Source: Tribonema minus (taxonomy: Eukaryota > Sar > Xanthophyceae > Tribonematales > Tribonemataceae). From it: a stretch of 64,000 bases of DNA. A program made the translations under genes and the position numbers. The stretch is from assembly GCA_017506865.1 (NCBI GenBank), contig JAFCMP010000112.1, forward strand, positions 1,922,001-1,986,000, read 5' to 3'. The notes below the pieces were generated by a model. It was given only the letters and a program-made list of their open reading frames with translations. It was not told the DNA's origin and searched no databases. Below are positions 10,901 through 21,901 of this stretch, piece by piece (within the stretch, counting starts at the first letter, position 1; every line of letters starts with the position of its first letter).

Positions 10901-13900
10901 AGTCTTGCGCAGCAGCGCGAGCTGTCGCACGGCGACGCTCTTCTCCGCCAACGCCTGCGCGCCGCTGCTGCGCGGCGCGGACGGCCCGCGCCGCGCCGCC
11001 ACGACGGGCACGCACTCGCTCTCGGTGCTGCTGCCGCCGCCGCCGCCGCTGTCCTCGTCGCGCCTACGCTTGCGTGACGGCGCTGGCAGCGGCAGCATCA
11101 CAACATTGATTTCCAGGTCCTGCACACGAGCCGCGCCGGGCGCCTTCGCCGCTGACCTCTGCTGCTGCTGCTGCTGCGGCTGCTGCGACGATGGTGATTG
11201 TGGCGGCGACTCGGTGAGATCGACTGGCGCGTCGCCGGCTCCCGTCGCACGTGCACTCGCCGTCCGTCCCGCAGGTGACGCATGCTCACACGGTGCAGCA
11301 CCGAGCTGCTTGGCGGCTGCCGCGCACGCCGCGCTGCCGCCAGAGTTCGGAGCGTCAGCGGCAGAAACAGCCGCCGGCGCCGCCGGCGCCGCCGCCAACG
11401 CTCCTGCTGCCTGCGCAGCGGCTTCCTCTGCCGCCGCTTTCTCCATCAGCTCCGCCTGCGCCGCTAGCCGCGCCGCCGCGAACGCCGCCGCCGTCTGCTT
11501 GTCCCCCTCCGTGTCGACGACAAAGGAGAGTATGAGCTCATCGCCGTCAGCGCCGCCATTGCCGCCGCCAACGCGTTCATCGCTGCTGCCGGTGGCAGCG
11601 GAAGGCTCCATGGAGCCATCGCCATGGAGAGCGTCGCCATCGCCGCCGCTTGTATCAGCGGCGGCAGCGGCGGCGGTGGCAGCAGCAGCGGTGGCGCCGC
11701 CTGCGCTGCTGTCGCTGTCCACGGACAGCGGTGCGGGGACGAACTTGAAGCCGCCGCCCTCGACGCGCGGAGCGTGCAGGGTCATGGCAGCGGCTGCCCT
11801 CTTGCGCCGGCTGGCCTGCGCAGTCCTGCCGCTGCGGCGCCTGCAGGCACGCGCACAGCGGAGCGGCGCGCAGAGCGTGGTAGCAAAAGGGCATCAGCAG
11901 GGGGTGCGTCCACGCGACGCGCATATTGCATGCGCAATGGGCAGGCGCACAACGCGCACATGGCGCTCGTTGCATCCGTCGTCAAGGCCGTGAGCTTCCG
12001 TGGCCATCTCCAGGAGACGGCAGGAAGCAGCAAGCGGCGTGCACAGCCTCGCATGACGCGCGCCGCTGAGCAAGTGCGCGCTCGCGGGACGGAACGCTGC
12101 TGAGGCGCGTACGCACACCGCACAAGGCTATGTACTTGGGGCGGTGCAGCCCCATCATGGGGTTGGGTGGGGGGGCAGCGTACCTGCCGTCCTCCGACGG
12201 GCGCGCGCGCTTGTGCCCCGCCAGCCGCCGCAGCTGCGCGCTGAACGCGCCGTCGCTGTCGCTGCTGCTGCTGCCGCCGCCACCGCCGCCGCCGCCGCCG
12301 CCGCCACCCCCCTCCGTCTCCGAATCGGACGCGGCTGCGGACCACTGCCCGACGGCTGCGCCGACGCGGCTCAGCGATGTCGCCGAGGCGTGCTGCTGCG
12401 CGGCGGCGGCGGGCGAGGCGGCGGCGGCGGGCGCGGCGGCGGCGGCGGCGCGTGCACAGACGACCGTCATATCGACGTCCGAGAGGAATGTCGAGAGCGC
12501 CGACGCGAACGAGCCGAAGACGTGGACCTGGGGGGGGGCAGGGGGGGGGGGGAGGGATAATGCAATTAGCCAACTTGACAGTAAACTATGTGTTGGAGTA
12601 GCTGCTCGGTACGGCGTCCTTGGTGAGAAGTGCAGGAATTGCGCCTGTTGTTGCCATCTAGCATGTGGCGGCGTACGCGCCATTGCTCAATGGTCAGCTG
12701 ACCGTACACACGTGGCATGCGGTCATGCTGGGAGTAATCTGAGCGGCGCTTGCGGGTGAAGCACCGCCAGCGCAGTACATCGCAGCTGCATGGACACAAT
12801 CCGTTGCTCTAAGAAACAAAGCCGCGGTGCAGCGAAAGGGCTCAGAGGCCACCACGGCGGATGGGCAAGCATGTCGCAAGCGCTGGCTTCACAGGGCCTG
12901 AGCGGCCGGCGCCCACGCACATATGTATGCGCCGGAAAGCAAGCGCGTGCCGGCAGGAGCGTGTGATCCTAGCTCGTGCATACCACGCGGCTCCATGGTC
13001 CGCCGCCGGTCGCGGCTGCCGAGCCGCAGCGCAGCGCGCACTGCGGCCCCGCCTCTTACCAGACGCATCCAGCAAACTTCAGTGCGACCGAACAAAGCGC
13101 GGCGGGAGAGCGGCCTGCCGGCGCGCGCCTGCACGGCAGCACGGGCACACGCGTGCGCAGCGGCGGCTGCGAGCGTCTGCCGCCCGCTCAAGGGCAAAAC
13201 TGCGCCTCCCCTACCCACCAGTGCACAACTTGAACTGAGCGCTCCCGACCCTGCGCGCGCAACGAACCCTACACCCGCCCCGCTCGCCGCAGCAACAGGC
13301 ACGCGCCAAGCGTGCGACATGATTGTGCAGCAAAACCTGTGAGGCGAGTGGGCGCACTGGCCACTGCCGCCATCGCGCCCAGGTGCTGGCGCGTGAGACT
13401 CTGTCCGCTGGCCACTGGCGCGCAACGTACCTCCTCCGCCACCCCACGACCCCACGCCTCACACAACAAGCGCGCGCAGAGTCCGCGCCCCCCACGCACG
13501 CGAAACTGATACTTCAAGTCCGCGCGCGCCGCTGCTGCCGCAGCAGCACTCACCAAAGCGCCCGCGCCGAACTGCTGCCGCGCCGCCGCCGCCAGGCCCT
13601 CCACGAGGCGCTCGCGCGCGCGCACCTCGTCCGCGCCCAGCGACACGTACGCGCAGAAACGCGCAATCTCCTCGCCCAGCGCCGCCTCGCCACCGGCCGC
13701 TGCCGCGCCCTCCGCCGCCGCCGCCGCCGCCGCGTCCACGGCGCCGCTCAGCCAGGGCGCGTCGTTCACCGCCGCGGTGCGCTGCCGGCCCGCGAGCTGC
13801 GCCGGCAGGAGCTGCCGCTTGGGGGCCCTGAGGGGGGGGGGGGGGGGGGGGGGGCGGCCATGCGCACGACGGCGACTGGGGTGAGGTGAGCGCGCCGCGC

Positions 13901-15199
13901 CATACGATTTGCTGTGGAGTGCGCGCCTCCTGCGATGTGCAACGATGACATGACATACGTCAATTCTGACGGTGGCGGTCTTCGGAGGCGCGCTCGTGGC
14001 GTTGAAGGGCCTGTGGCGGAGCGTGACGGGGGCGACATGCATGGATTGTGCGGCCGGCGACGTCGGCAGCGGCTGAGCGCGCCGCTCACCATGCTGCAGC
14101 GACGCAGCAGGGACTCCTTGTCATCGCACCGGCCACCGCGCAATCACGCAGTTGCTGGTAAGCCGTGCGGAGCCCGCAGTGGCAGGAGCAAGCGGCGCGG
14201 TAGGCGTGTTCAGCGCTGCACTCTGGGGAGCGTCGCGCACAAGTCACGTGTCGCGCCACACGCGCCGCACCTGAAGACATTGGGAGCCGGCCCCCCTCCA
14301 GGCGAGTGGTTGCTGGCGCCGCCGCCGCCGCTGCCGCCGCCGCGTTTTTTGCCAGCCGACTGCTGCCGCTGCTGCAGCTTCCGCTGCCACGGCGGCTCCT
14401 GCTGCTGCTGGTGATGGTATGTGCTGGTGGACTTGTTGTCGTCGTCGCCGTCCAGGCGAAGCACGCGCGCGAGTTTGCTCAGGGCTTTCTGCGCGGCGTA
14501 CGCAGGTGTAGAGCCATGCAGCGTGGGCCTCTCAGCCACTTCTCCACGCGGAGGAACGCCCAGCGAAAATGGCGCACACCAATGGACAGTTGCGTTGAGG
14601 CAAGAACCAGCAGCAGCGGCAGGGGAATGACAGAACGCACTGATATCACCAGTCACTATTCCTTGGATGCCCACACAAATGTGAGACACAACTGCAACGC
14701 ATGGCCCAGTGAGCAGCTCTACCGGCCGAAGCCATCTGAGCGCAGGGGCATGCTACAATGTGCAAGGAGCCGCGTGGCGGGCACGATACACAGTGCCACA
14801 TCATGATGTGCAGGCACTGCTACTCCTGCGCTCTTGCTGCGCGGTGCAGGTAGGCGAGTCACCGGCCCATGCATGCAAGACAAATGCGTCATCAGTGCGC
14901 ATCCTGCCGTACACTGCAGCCGGTCCTCTGGCGCTCTAGGCGCCGCAGGCACTCGTTCCAGCCAATGAAGTGGCAGATCGCACAGCGATGCGTGCCTCAA
15001 CGCAGACGCGTTTCACGCGTGTTTGCAACCTAATGAATGCGTGCCGTGGCCTCTAATGCAAGTGTACCTGGTGTCTCCGCGCTGCAATTTCCTTGTCGAC
15101 GGCTTCCTTCCGCGCCTGCCCCCCGCCACTGTTGCTCCGCAAGGACCGCTGCACCTTGAACTTGAGCTCGCGGTCCTCCGCCACCTTCCTGCGTATGAG
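4903..15199 (-). CDS. Non-canonical poly(A) polymerase, TRF4/PAPD5 family
   Basis: Adds short oligo(A) tails to nuclear RNAs, marking them for exosome decay (family knowledge). Exons: 15199-15068, 14488-14271, 13827-13554, 12527-12184, 11840-10887, 10611-10381, 9569-9387, 8758-8687, 8327-7968, 7607-7442, 6788-6390, 5827-5357, 5034-4903; 3936 nt, every junction in phase. The nucleotidyltransferase core is GSFASALSTFLSDVDM (213-228, catalytic DVD); the third Asp is in VECDVAWA (D668). PPLAVLLKVFLHQRGLDKVF and SGGLGSHRMCVLL match the central domain. APLLSHIIHGAD (~830) ends it. A ~410-residue Ser/Gly/Ala/Gln-rich stretch separates the DVD from D668, far more than usual. Residues beyond ~920 are an unrecognised extension with two similar motifs (LERQCGIV, LEEQCGVG). 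The start codon and last exon(s) are unresolved; the first listed exon is internal. One intron (9386) has a GC donor. Confidence 0.85.
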
Positions 15200-18100
15200 C
15201 TGCGCAAAGGACAGTAATGGCGTCAAGGACTGATGCTGGCGTGCAGTTCTAGGAACTATTGTAGTTCAAGTGTAATCAACTCTGTACACTGCATCTATGG
15301 CTTGTGGAATGGTGGATGCCCAGCGTGTGTGTCTTGCGGTGTGTATGTGAAGCCTCACAGCAACCGTCTGCTGAGCGTGCAGAGAGCTGCTGCGCTGGAA
15401 CGCACATGGTGATTCAACTCCAGCAAAGGTGCGTACTGTCTCCCCTCTGCTGCGGTGAGCCGTCCGGGTCCTCTGCAGTTGCACGCCGTCACCGTCACCG
15501 TGACTGCAGAATGCGGTGCTGGCATCGGCTTGCAAGGCAGATGCCATAGCCAACGCCCAGCATGCGCACAGACCTCACAAGAGCTTGCCACCGAGATCAT
15601 GCGAACATGCAACGCGACAGTGGAAACACCTACAGAGCATTGGCATCAGCAGTGCGCCAACCAACCACAGTGGTGCACCGGTCATTCATGACAGGATATG
15701 CTTACTTCACCCATTGGCTGCCCTGTAAGATTCGTTTTCGGCCCCCACAAAGTTGACCACATTGCGTGTTTTCCAGCAATCGTGTAACAACCGAATCTGA
15801 GTGTGTGCCGGCGCTGGTTGAGGCATTCAACATCACCATCAGTGCTGTCAAGGAACGAAGTGACCAGACATTCTTGAGCGATGCGGCTTTGCTGCAGAAT
15901 GAGAGTTCACAGCACAGGTGTTCTCTTCAACTTTGTCAGAAACCGCCAGCGAGGTGCTGTGCTGGGTGCATATATTTTGCTACAAATGTGCTGTACAATT
16001 GTGTCTTAGTCAAAAACATCACCACTGCTATTTCCAAGTGCTGTACCTGCTTCTTGCTTGGGTTTTGAGTTGGCATGTTTTTTATGGCTCCGTGTGAAGT
16101 TGCGCCTGACGAGCTGCGGGTGTGTGTGTGCAGACCTTGAGTCCTGCGTGGGCAGCCGCCTCAAACGCAGCCGAGAGGCCCAGGAAGTGCTGCTGATTTA
16201 CCTACGTATAGGTACGGTCCGTATGTGCCTCACGAACAAAAATTCAACTGCGAACTTCAACAGCGAAAGTTCAAGTGTTTGCAACATTTTGTACGCATTC
16301 AGTGCAGGGCGCTGAGTGGAGGAAACAGCAGAGGACACTGACAACGCGGCAGATGGCGACGAAACGGGGTACCTCGGCTTGCAGGAGCCAATGTTGACGT
16401 TTCAGGTGATCATATGCAGGGGCGCGCTGAGTGGAGGAGACAGCGGAGGACACCGGCGACGCGGCAGATGGCGACGAAGCGGGATACAGGAGCCAGCTTT
16501 TCCTGAAGCCGGGCTGTATCGGTCTGAGAGTCCTGACACGCTAAGTGAGACGCCTACAGTGGTAGGTGGTGATGACCTCCATGACTGGCAGGTGGCACCT
16601 GCGCAACCGCACCTCAGCCCTGTGTAGAGGGAATAACGCACAGTCCGTGCACCATACCGCATTGCGGTGGCTGTACAGAAGAAACCGAATCATGCTTGGG
16701 GCGAGTTGAAGCTTGTGCTGCGCGACTGGACGGTGCACCCGTTCGGTAGCAATGGATGATGTTTGGAGGCGCAACATCCCGCTGCACTACATGCCTGTCA
16801 AGCTATGAGCACCCAGTGAGCCAACTACAGCGGGGTTGGTGCCACCGCACAACCTCAGCCACCCGAGCTCTTGCGTTCATGTTACATGCTCTCAAGAGGG
16901 CGGACAGCTGATGCAGGCTGAAGTCCAGTGCGTGTGAGTGCAGGTGCTGGGGCCCCACTGGCAAGCTCACAGTTGAGTCAACCTTCTTGTGTCAGCATGG
17001 CGCTGGGGCTTCTGAATCAAGTGTTCGGGCCAAGCGTGTGAGACAGAGCCGACTCTTGTAGGAAGTAGTGCTGCCCGATACGCTGTAGATTTCGCCTGCA
17101 GACCGGACTGTTGAGGACACGTGCTCTGCGCTCTATGATTGCGTGCATGGCGCCACCATGTCTGAGTACCCGCCTGAGATTGGCTTCAGACGCTCATGAT
17201 GTGGACGGCAGGCACTGGGGTTGGCCACTCATACACCAGTGCACATGATGCACATGTCGTGCACCATGAGATTCCTAGGTGAATGAATGCTGGGCTTGTG
17301 CACGAGGCTGATCCCTTAGCAAGTTTGTTCATGCCTAATCCCAGAGTGTGTTGAGTGCAGCGGCGCACAACATCAAGCCACTCGATCTCTTGCCTTCAGT
17401 GCCTGTTGCAGTTCCGCTGCATGTACCAGTTGTTTACAAGAGTACACATGTCATGACACTTGTGCTTAGGCCGCCTGCTGCGTTAAGGACAGGTTCACCT
17501 GTGTCATACATTGGGGGCAGCACATCCGAGAGCGGCACTGCAAGCTGGGCTGATTTCGCCTTTCAACGAGTTTATCTAAAGCATGAATGTGATTCAATTC
17601 TTGCAGGCGCGCGAGTTGTGCGCATCTCAACTTGTGTTGTCCCGAGTGCTCGCTTAGCCATCACTGCAGAAAAGAAGCACAATCCATCATGTCAATCGAC
17701 AAATGACACTTGCATGTATGATGTGTGTAAGTGCCCCGAGAGGGCGCTCACGATGGCATGCGACAGTGCACATGGATGCTGGCATAAAGCGCAAGATGTA
17801 ATGTACATTCGTCACACCAAAAGGAATGTTTCACAGCCTGTCTGGCATGCCAAGGCCCCCCTCGCAACAAACTGGAACCTCGAGACTCCCATGAAGAGAC
17901 CCACTTTACGGTGACCCAGGTTTTGCACATGCATCGCGTTGTGCCGGAAGGCGGGTGCATCTGGGATTCACCGCGTTGCCTTGTCGAAGCACAAGCCGGC
18001 TTTACTGCAAGAAGAACCGAGTCAATGTCGACATGAGTCAAAACCGTTCGGTCGGTCGCCGCCGTCGGAAAACACCTCCGGAGCGCCTCTGGGTTCGCTC

Positions 18101-18438
18101 GTGGTGCCGTGCGTCTGAGCACGCAGAGAGCAACGAACAACCTACCAAGCGGTGGAAGCAGCGTGTGCAGCAACGCCAGGCAAGGCAGACTGCTAGCCGT
18201 CTGCCACCCTTGTGTAGAGCAAAGCTGTGCCTCAACCACCGACACAGCAAGCAGCAGCGCTGTTCTGCAGTGTACGACGCCGGCACAGCTTGTCGCAGCT
18301 AACGCAGCAGTTGCACTGGCTTGCAAGCCGCCGTCTTGGACCGGCTGTATCTCGCTCTGGTGCTGGCTGGCTGCACGCTTGTCGTGCCTTCTGCGTTGAT
18401 CTCCTAGATCACACCTGAGAGCATTCACGGCAGGAGAA
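15200..18438. other. Gene-poor stretch with exon-like fragments
   Basis: No complete gene is recognised. Plus-strand segments at 15777-15917 (after TTTTCCAG, ending CACAG|GTG; encodes ECVPALVEAFNITISAV) and 16134-16210 (after GTGTGCAG, ending ATAG|GTACGG; encodes LKRSREAQEVLLIYL) look like exons, but their phases do not join simply. The 5' end of the minus-strand TRF4-like gene should also lie here. The ORF at 17348-17914 has no recognisable domain. The rest is near-balanced in composition, unlike the GC-rich genes, and may be decayed mobile DNA. Confidence 0.4.
16307..16482 (+). repeat. Duplicated exon-like unit, period ~113 bp
   Basis: About 63 bases starting GGCGCTGAGTGGAGGA recur near 16420 with few changes. 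Both copies follow an AG (GTGCAG, ATATGCAG) and share GCAGATGGCGACGAA near the end. The first copy is followed by GGTACC, a possible donor; the second has GATAC instead. It resembles the exon-edge duplications elsewhere in the window, but the host gene is not identified. Confidence 0.65.
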
Positions 18439-20338
18439 ATGGAAGGAGGATCTGCTGCCTGCAGTGCTGATGACTTGGAAAACTACAGCGTAGGAGACCA
18501 TGTGGGCGGTCTCTTTATTATTTTGGCCTGCGGTGGACTGGGTGCACTGTTGCCAGTATTGGCCTATCGGTTCCCCAGATTGAAGCCGTACGACGACGTT
18601 GTCACCTTTGGCAACTTCTTTGGGGCAGGTGAGAAGGCAGCAGCAGGTGCACCTATTTTCAAGCTTGCTGTTCAAGTTGGCGATGTTGGTCTCACTGCAG
18701 CAGCTGCAAGCAAATTGGGCAGGGCCGTCTCAAGGCACGGCTGTCGATTCTGTGCAGATCGCCGCAGATCTGTTGCTGGGGATTTATCGGTACCCGATAG
18801 CGCCATGCGCAGGATACGATGATCATAGACAGTGCAGCGCCACAGCTGTCCGATTGAACGTTTATTGCAACGGACAAAGGACAGCCGGATGAACACACAC
18901 CTCCGCATTCGTGGGGCACACGCAGTTGCTGTTTTTGCAACCTTCTACTGCTGCAAAGGCTGCTTGGCCATGTGCAAGCAGAGCATTCCCACGCGCAATT
19001 GAATGCGTCTCCCAAGATGGCCATGGCACTGGGAACCAAATCAAAGCAAGCCTTTCTCACGATGCTCACGCTGACCTGACCCCCCCCCCCCCCCCCCCCC
19101 CCCGCACCGCACGCGCGCGTCGCCTCTCGCGCTCTCTCTCACCCACAGGCGTCGTCCTGGCGACCGCCTTCATACACATGATACCGCCCGCCATCGCGAA
19201 CCTCAGCAACCCCTGCCTCGGGCCCATCACGGAGGACTACGAGCCGCTCGCGCTGCTCATCACCATGGCCGCCATCTTCCTCATGCAGCTGCTCGAGTTC
19301 GTGCTCGCGCGCAAGCTGCGGCCGGGCGCGGCCAAGGGCAGCGATCTTCAACTTGAAGATGCCGCGTGCGCCGCCGGCAAAGCGGCGCCCGAGCTGGCCA
19401 CGCCCACCGGCGCCGCCGCGCTCGCCGCCGCCGCCGCCGCTGCTGCGAGCACCGTCCCGGCTCCTGTCGTCGAGTTGCAGCACCAGGCGCTGGAGGCGGG
19501 CGAGGCCAACGTCTGTGATGACTGGGAGCGTCAACATCAACACCAAGTTCAACATCACCACCACCACCACCATCACCACCATCACGGGCACTCGCACCCC
19601 GACCACGGTGGCGACGACACCGCGCGGTCGCGGTCGCTCGTGACCATGATCGTGTTTGAGCTGGGCGTCGCGCTGCACAGCGTCATCATCGGCGTGTCGC
19701 TCGGCGTGGTGGGCGGGCGCGAGTTCACCACGCTGCTCGTCGCGCTCGTCTTCCACCAGTTCTTCGAGGTGCGTGCGCACCGCGTGTGACTGCCTGCCGG
19801 ACTCGATGCTCGCGACGCAGCGGCAGCCCACTGGCCGCGCTGCCTGTTCAGAGGCCGGCACGCACTGTGCCACGCCTCTGCACCATTGCTTTTACTGACG
19901 CGGTCGCCGACGACTGCCGCTGTCCCGCATGTCGCCTCGAGCACTAATGATGCTAAGGCTAACCTCCCCCCCCCCCCCCCCCCCCCCCAGGGCCTCGCGC
20001 TCGGCTCCGCGGTCGTCCTCACGGAGCCCACGGCGCGCGCGGCGTTCGCCGCGGCGGGCGCCTTCGCGCTGTCCGCGCCGCTCGGCACGGCCATCGGCAT
20101 CGGCGCGCGCGCAAGCTTCAACGCGAACGCGACGGCAACGCTGTGGCTCCTCGGCGCCTTCGAGGCGCTGTCCGGCGGCACGCTCATCTACACGGCGCTC
20201 GTGGAGCTCATCACGTACGGGCTGACGCTGAGCCCGCGCTTCGCGGCGCGCGGCGCGCCCGCCGGCAGTGTCGCCGCCGCGTTCCTCGGCATGTACAGCG
20301 GCGCCGCGGCCATGTCGGTGCTCGGCAAGTGGGCGTGA
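18439..20338 (+). CDS. ZIP-family zinc/iron transporter
   Basis: Moves divalent metal, usually Zn2+ or Fe2+, into the cytosol across a membrane. Exons 18439-18628, 19149-19768 and 19991-20338 join in phase to give 385 residues, a normal ZIP length. The first membrane span is ~22-44 (GGLFIILACGGLGALLPVLA). FIHMIPPA follows the first junction. A variable cytosolic loop carries a His-rich run (QVQHHHHHHHHHHHGHSHPD), the usual metal-sensing loop. HSVIIGVSLG (from H240) and HQFFEGLALGS (from H266) are the conserved span 4 and 5 motifs whose His and Glu form the metal site; the second straddles the second splice junction. Both acceptors follow poly-C tracts of 20 or more. The ATG at 18439 is the only one giving a complete first span. 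Metal specificity cannot be read from sequence. Confidence 0.93.
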
Positions 20339-21901
20339 GGGCGCGCGCGTGCAAACACTTGTCGGCGTTGGCGAACGCCTGCGTCAGGAGTGCCTGCGCT
20401 GGGAGCGCCTGCAGCGGGACAGCAGTGACGGCCATAATGGCGCCTACTCACGACAGGGCGCGCGCAGCGCGTTTCATCGCGCCGCCGTCCGCCGGCGCGC
20501 TGCCGCGGCAGAGCTCCGGTCACAGGTGCGGCGGCCGAGCGGGGCGCTTGCGCGCAGCAGCGCCAGGCTTCTTTTCGCGGCGACTGCTGCGCATCACCCT
20601 GTGTGTCTCAATGCCATGGGGACGCTGCTCACCTGCCGCGCGCGCATGCCGCGTGGGAAGGGGGAGAGAGAGCACGGCGCACAGGTCTGTGCGCGACCAA
20701 CACCCCCAACGTGCACAGCACGCCAACGTCCTGCTCCGCATGTGCCCCTTGGCAACAAATCGGGTGCTTGGGGGGCGATGGGGGCGGGGGGGGACGCATA
20801 CAGCAAACAAGAACACAGCCGTGCAGGCGCCCGCCCGCACATGCGTATGTAGTCACATCACACTTTCGGCAGCGCCGTCGCCGCTGCCGCCACCACATTG
20901 TTCTCTATGTACTTAGATAGGAGAGGTCCGTTGAATGTTTCGGGGCAGGGCGCGTCGCCTCGCGCGCACGCAGCACGTCGGCGCGGGCGCGGCAGATTCT
21001 TTCGGGGACACGCGCAGCGGGGCCCCCCAAGTGCGCTGTCCTTTGACGGCCTCCACGGAGGCCACCCACCTGTACGACTATTTAAATACAGCACACATGG
21101 TATGTCGACTGTGCTTATTAGGTTTTGCGGGGTGTGTGTGTGTGTGATTCGCAGGACGCGCTCGCTGTGTCTTTGCATGTGGTGCTTGCAGAGTTGTATT
21201 GCTACCATGTACTTGGGAGCATGGCATTGGATGCGATCTGATGCTCCCACTGTCAGAAATTCAAGCCCTGGGCACTGAAAGAGGTTCGAGGGCACACTTC
21301 AAGCCCTAACCGTTTGTCGGTTGAAGTCTGCTGATCGGCGAGCAACGGAAGTGGCGCTACTGGATTATTGTTGCCGACCTCTGTCTCAACAACACGTGAG
21401 TAATCGACCTGATGACTGGTCCGCCAACTTCGTGCGCGCTGCACATTTTATCGATGAAGTCGGTTTGCTTGCTTGAAACAGGCACTAGTCGAGTGAGACC
21501 ACTGTTCATAGGTATTTCCTTTGAGTGAAACCCACTGTTATAAATATATATAAATGCATATTGATCTTGCAAAATGAAAATCTCATGTCAGCAATGCCGC
21601 CAGCAGCAGCACTAAGCGCCACAATCAAACGCGGAAATACACGCGCCGGCCCGCCAAGATTTCCAGGCACTGTCGGAAGTTTCAATGAGAGCTGTTGTGC
21701 TATAATAACTTCAGCCTACGCCTGCAGGCTGACCGCTTGTACCACGAATGTCAGCGGTAAGTACACACAGACGGCGACTAGCACATTAGGCGTCTAATTA
21801 CTTTGATATTTGTTGAATTTCTTGTGCTTTCCTGGCGCAACTGCAGACCTGTGGACTTGAGCGCCGGCGCCAGGACCATCAAAAACACACGCAGCAGAAA
21901 C
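20339..21901. other. Intergenic region, nothing recognised
   Basis: Lies between the ZIP transporter stop and the MAPR protein start. Only short, mutually overlapping frames are present on both strands, with no conserved motif or convincing splice pair. It should contain the ZIP 3' UTR and the MAPR promoter. The last ~500 bases are AT-richer than the flanking genes. Confidence 0.5.

Noticed and set aside
9771..11015. Long minus-strand frame of 414 codons, and similar long Arg-rich frames at 6351-7706, 7243-8571 and 10893-11993
   Set aside because: These run across introns and exons of the TRF4-like gene in the wrong frame or strand; composition bias removes stop codons. The conserved motifs lie in other frames.
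17348..17914. 188-codon plus-strand frame
   Set aside because: No recognisable domain, no codon bias like neighbouring genes and no splice partners; compatible with chance.
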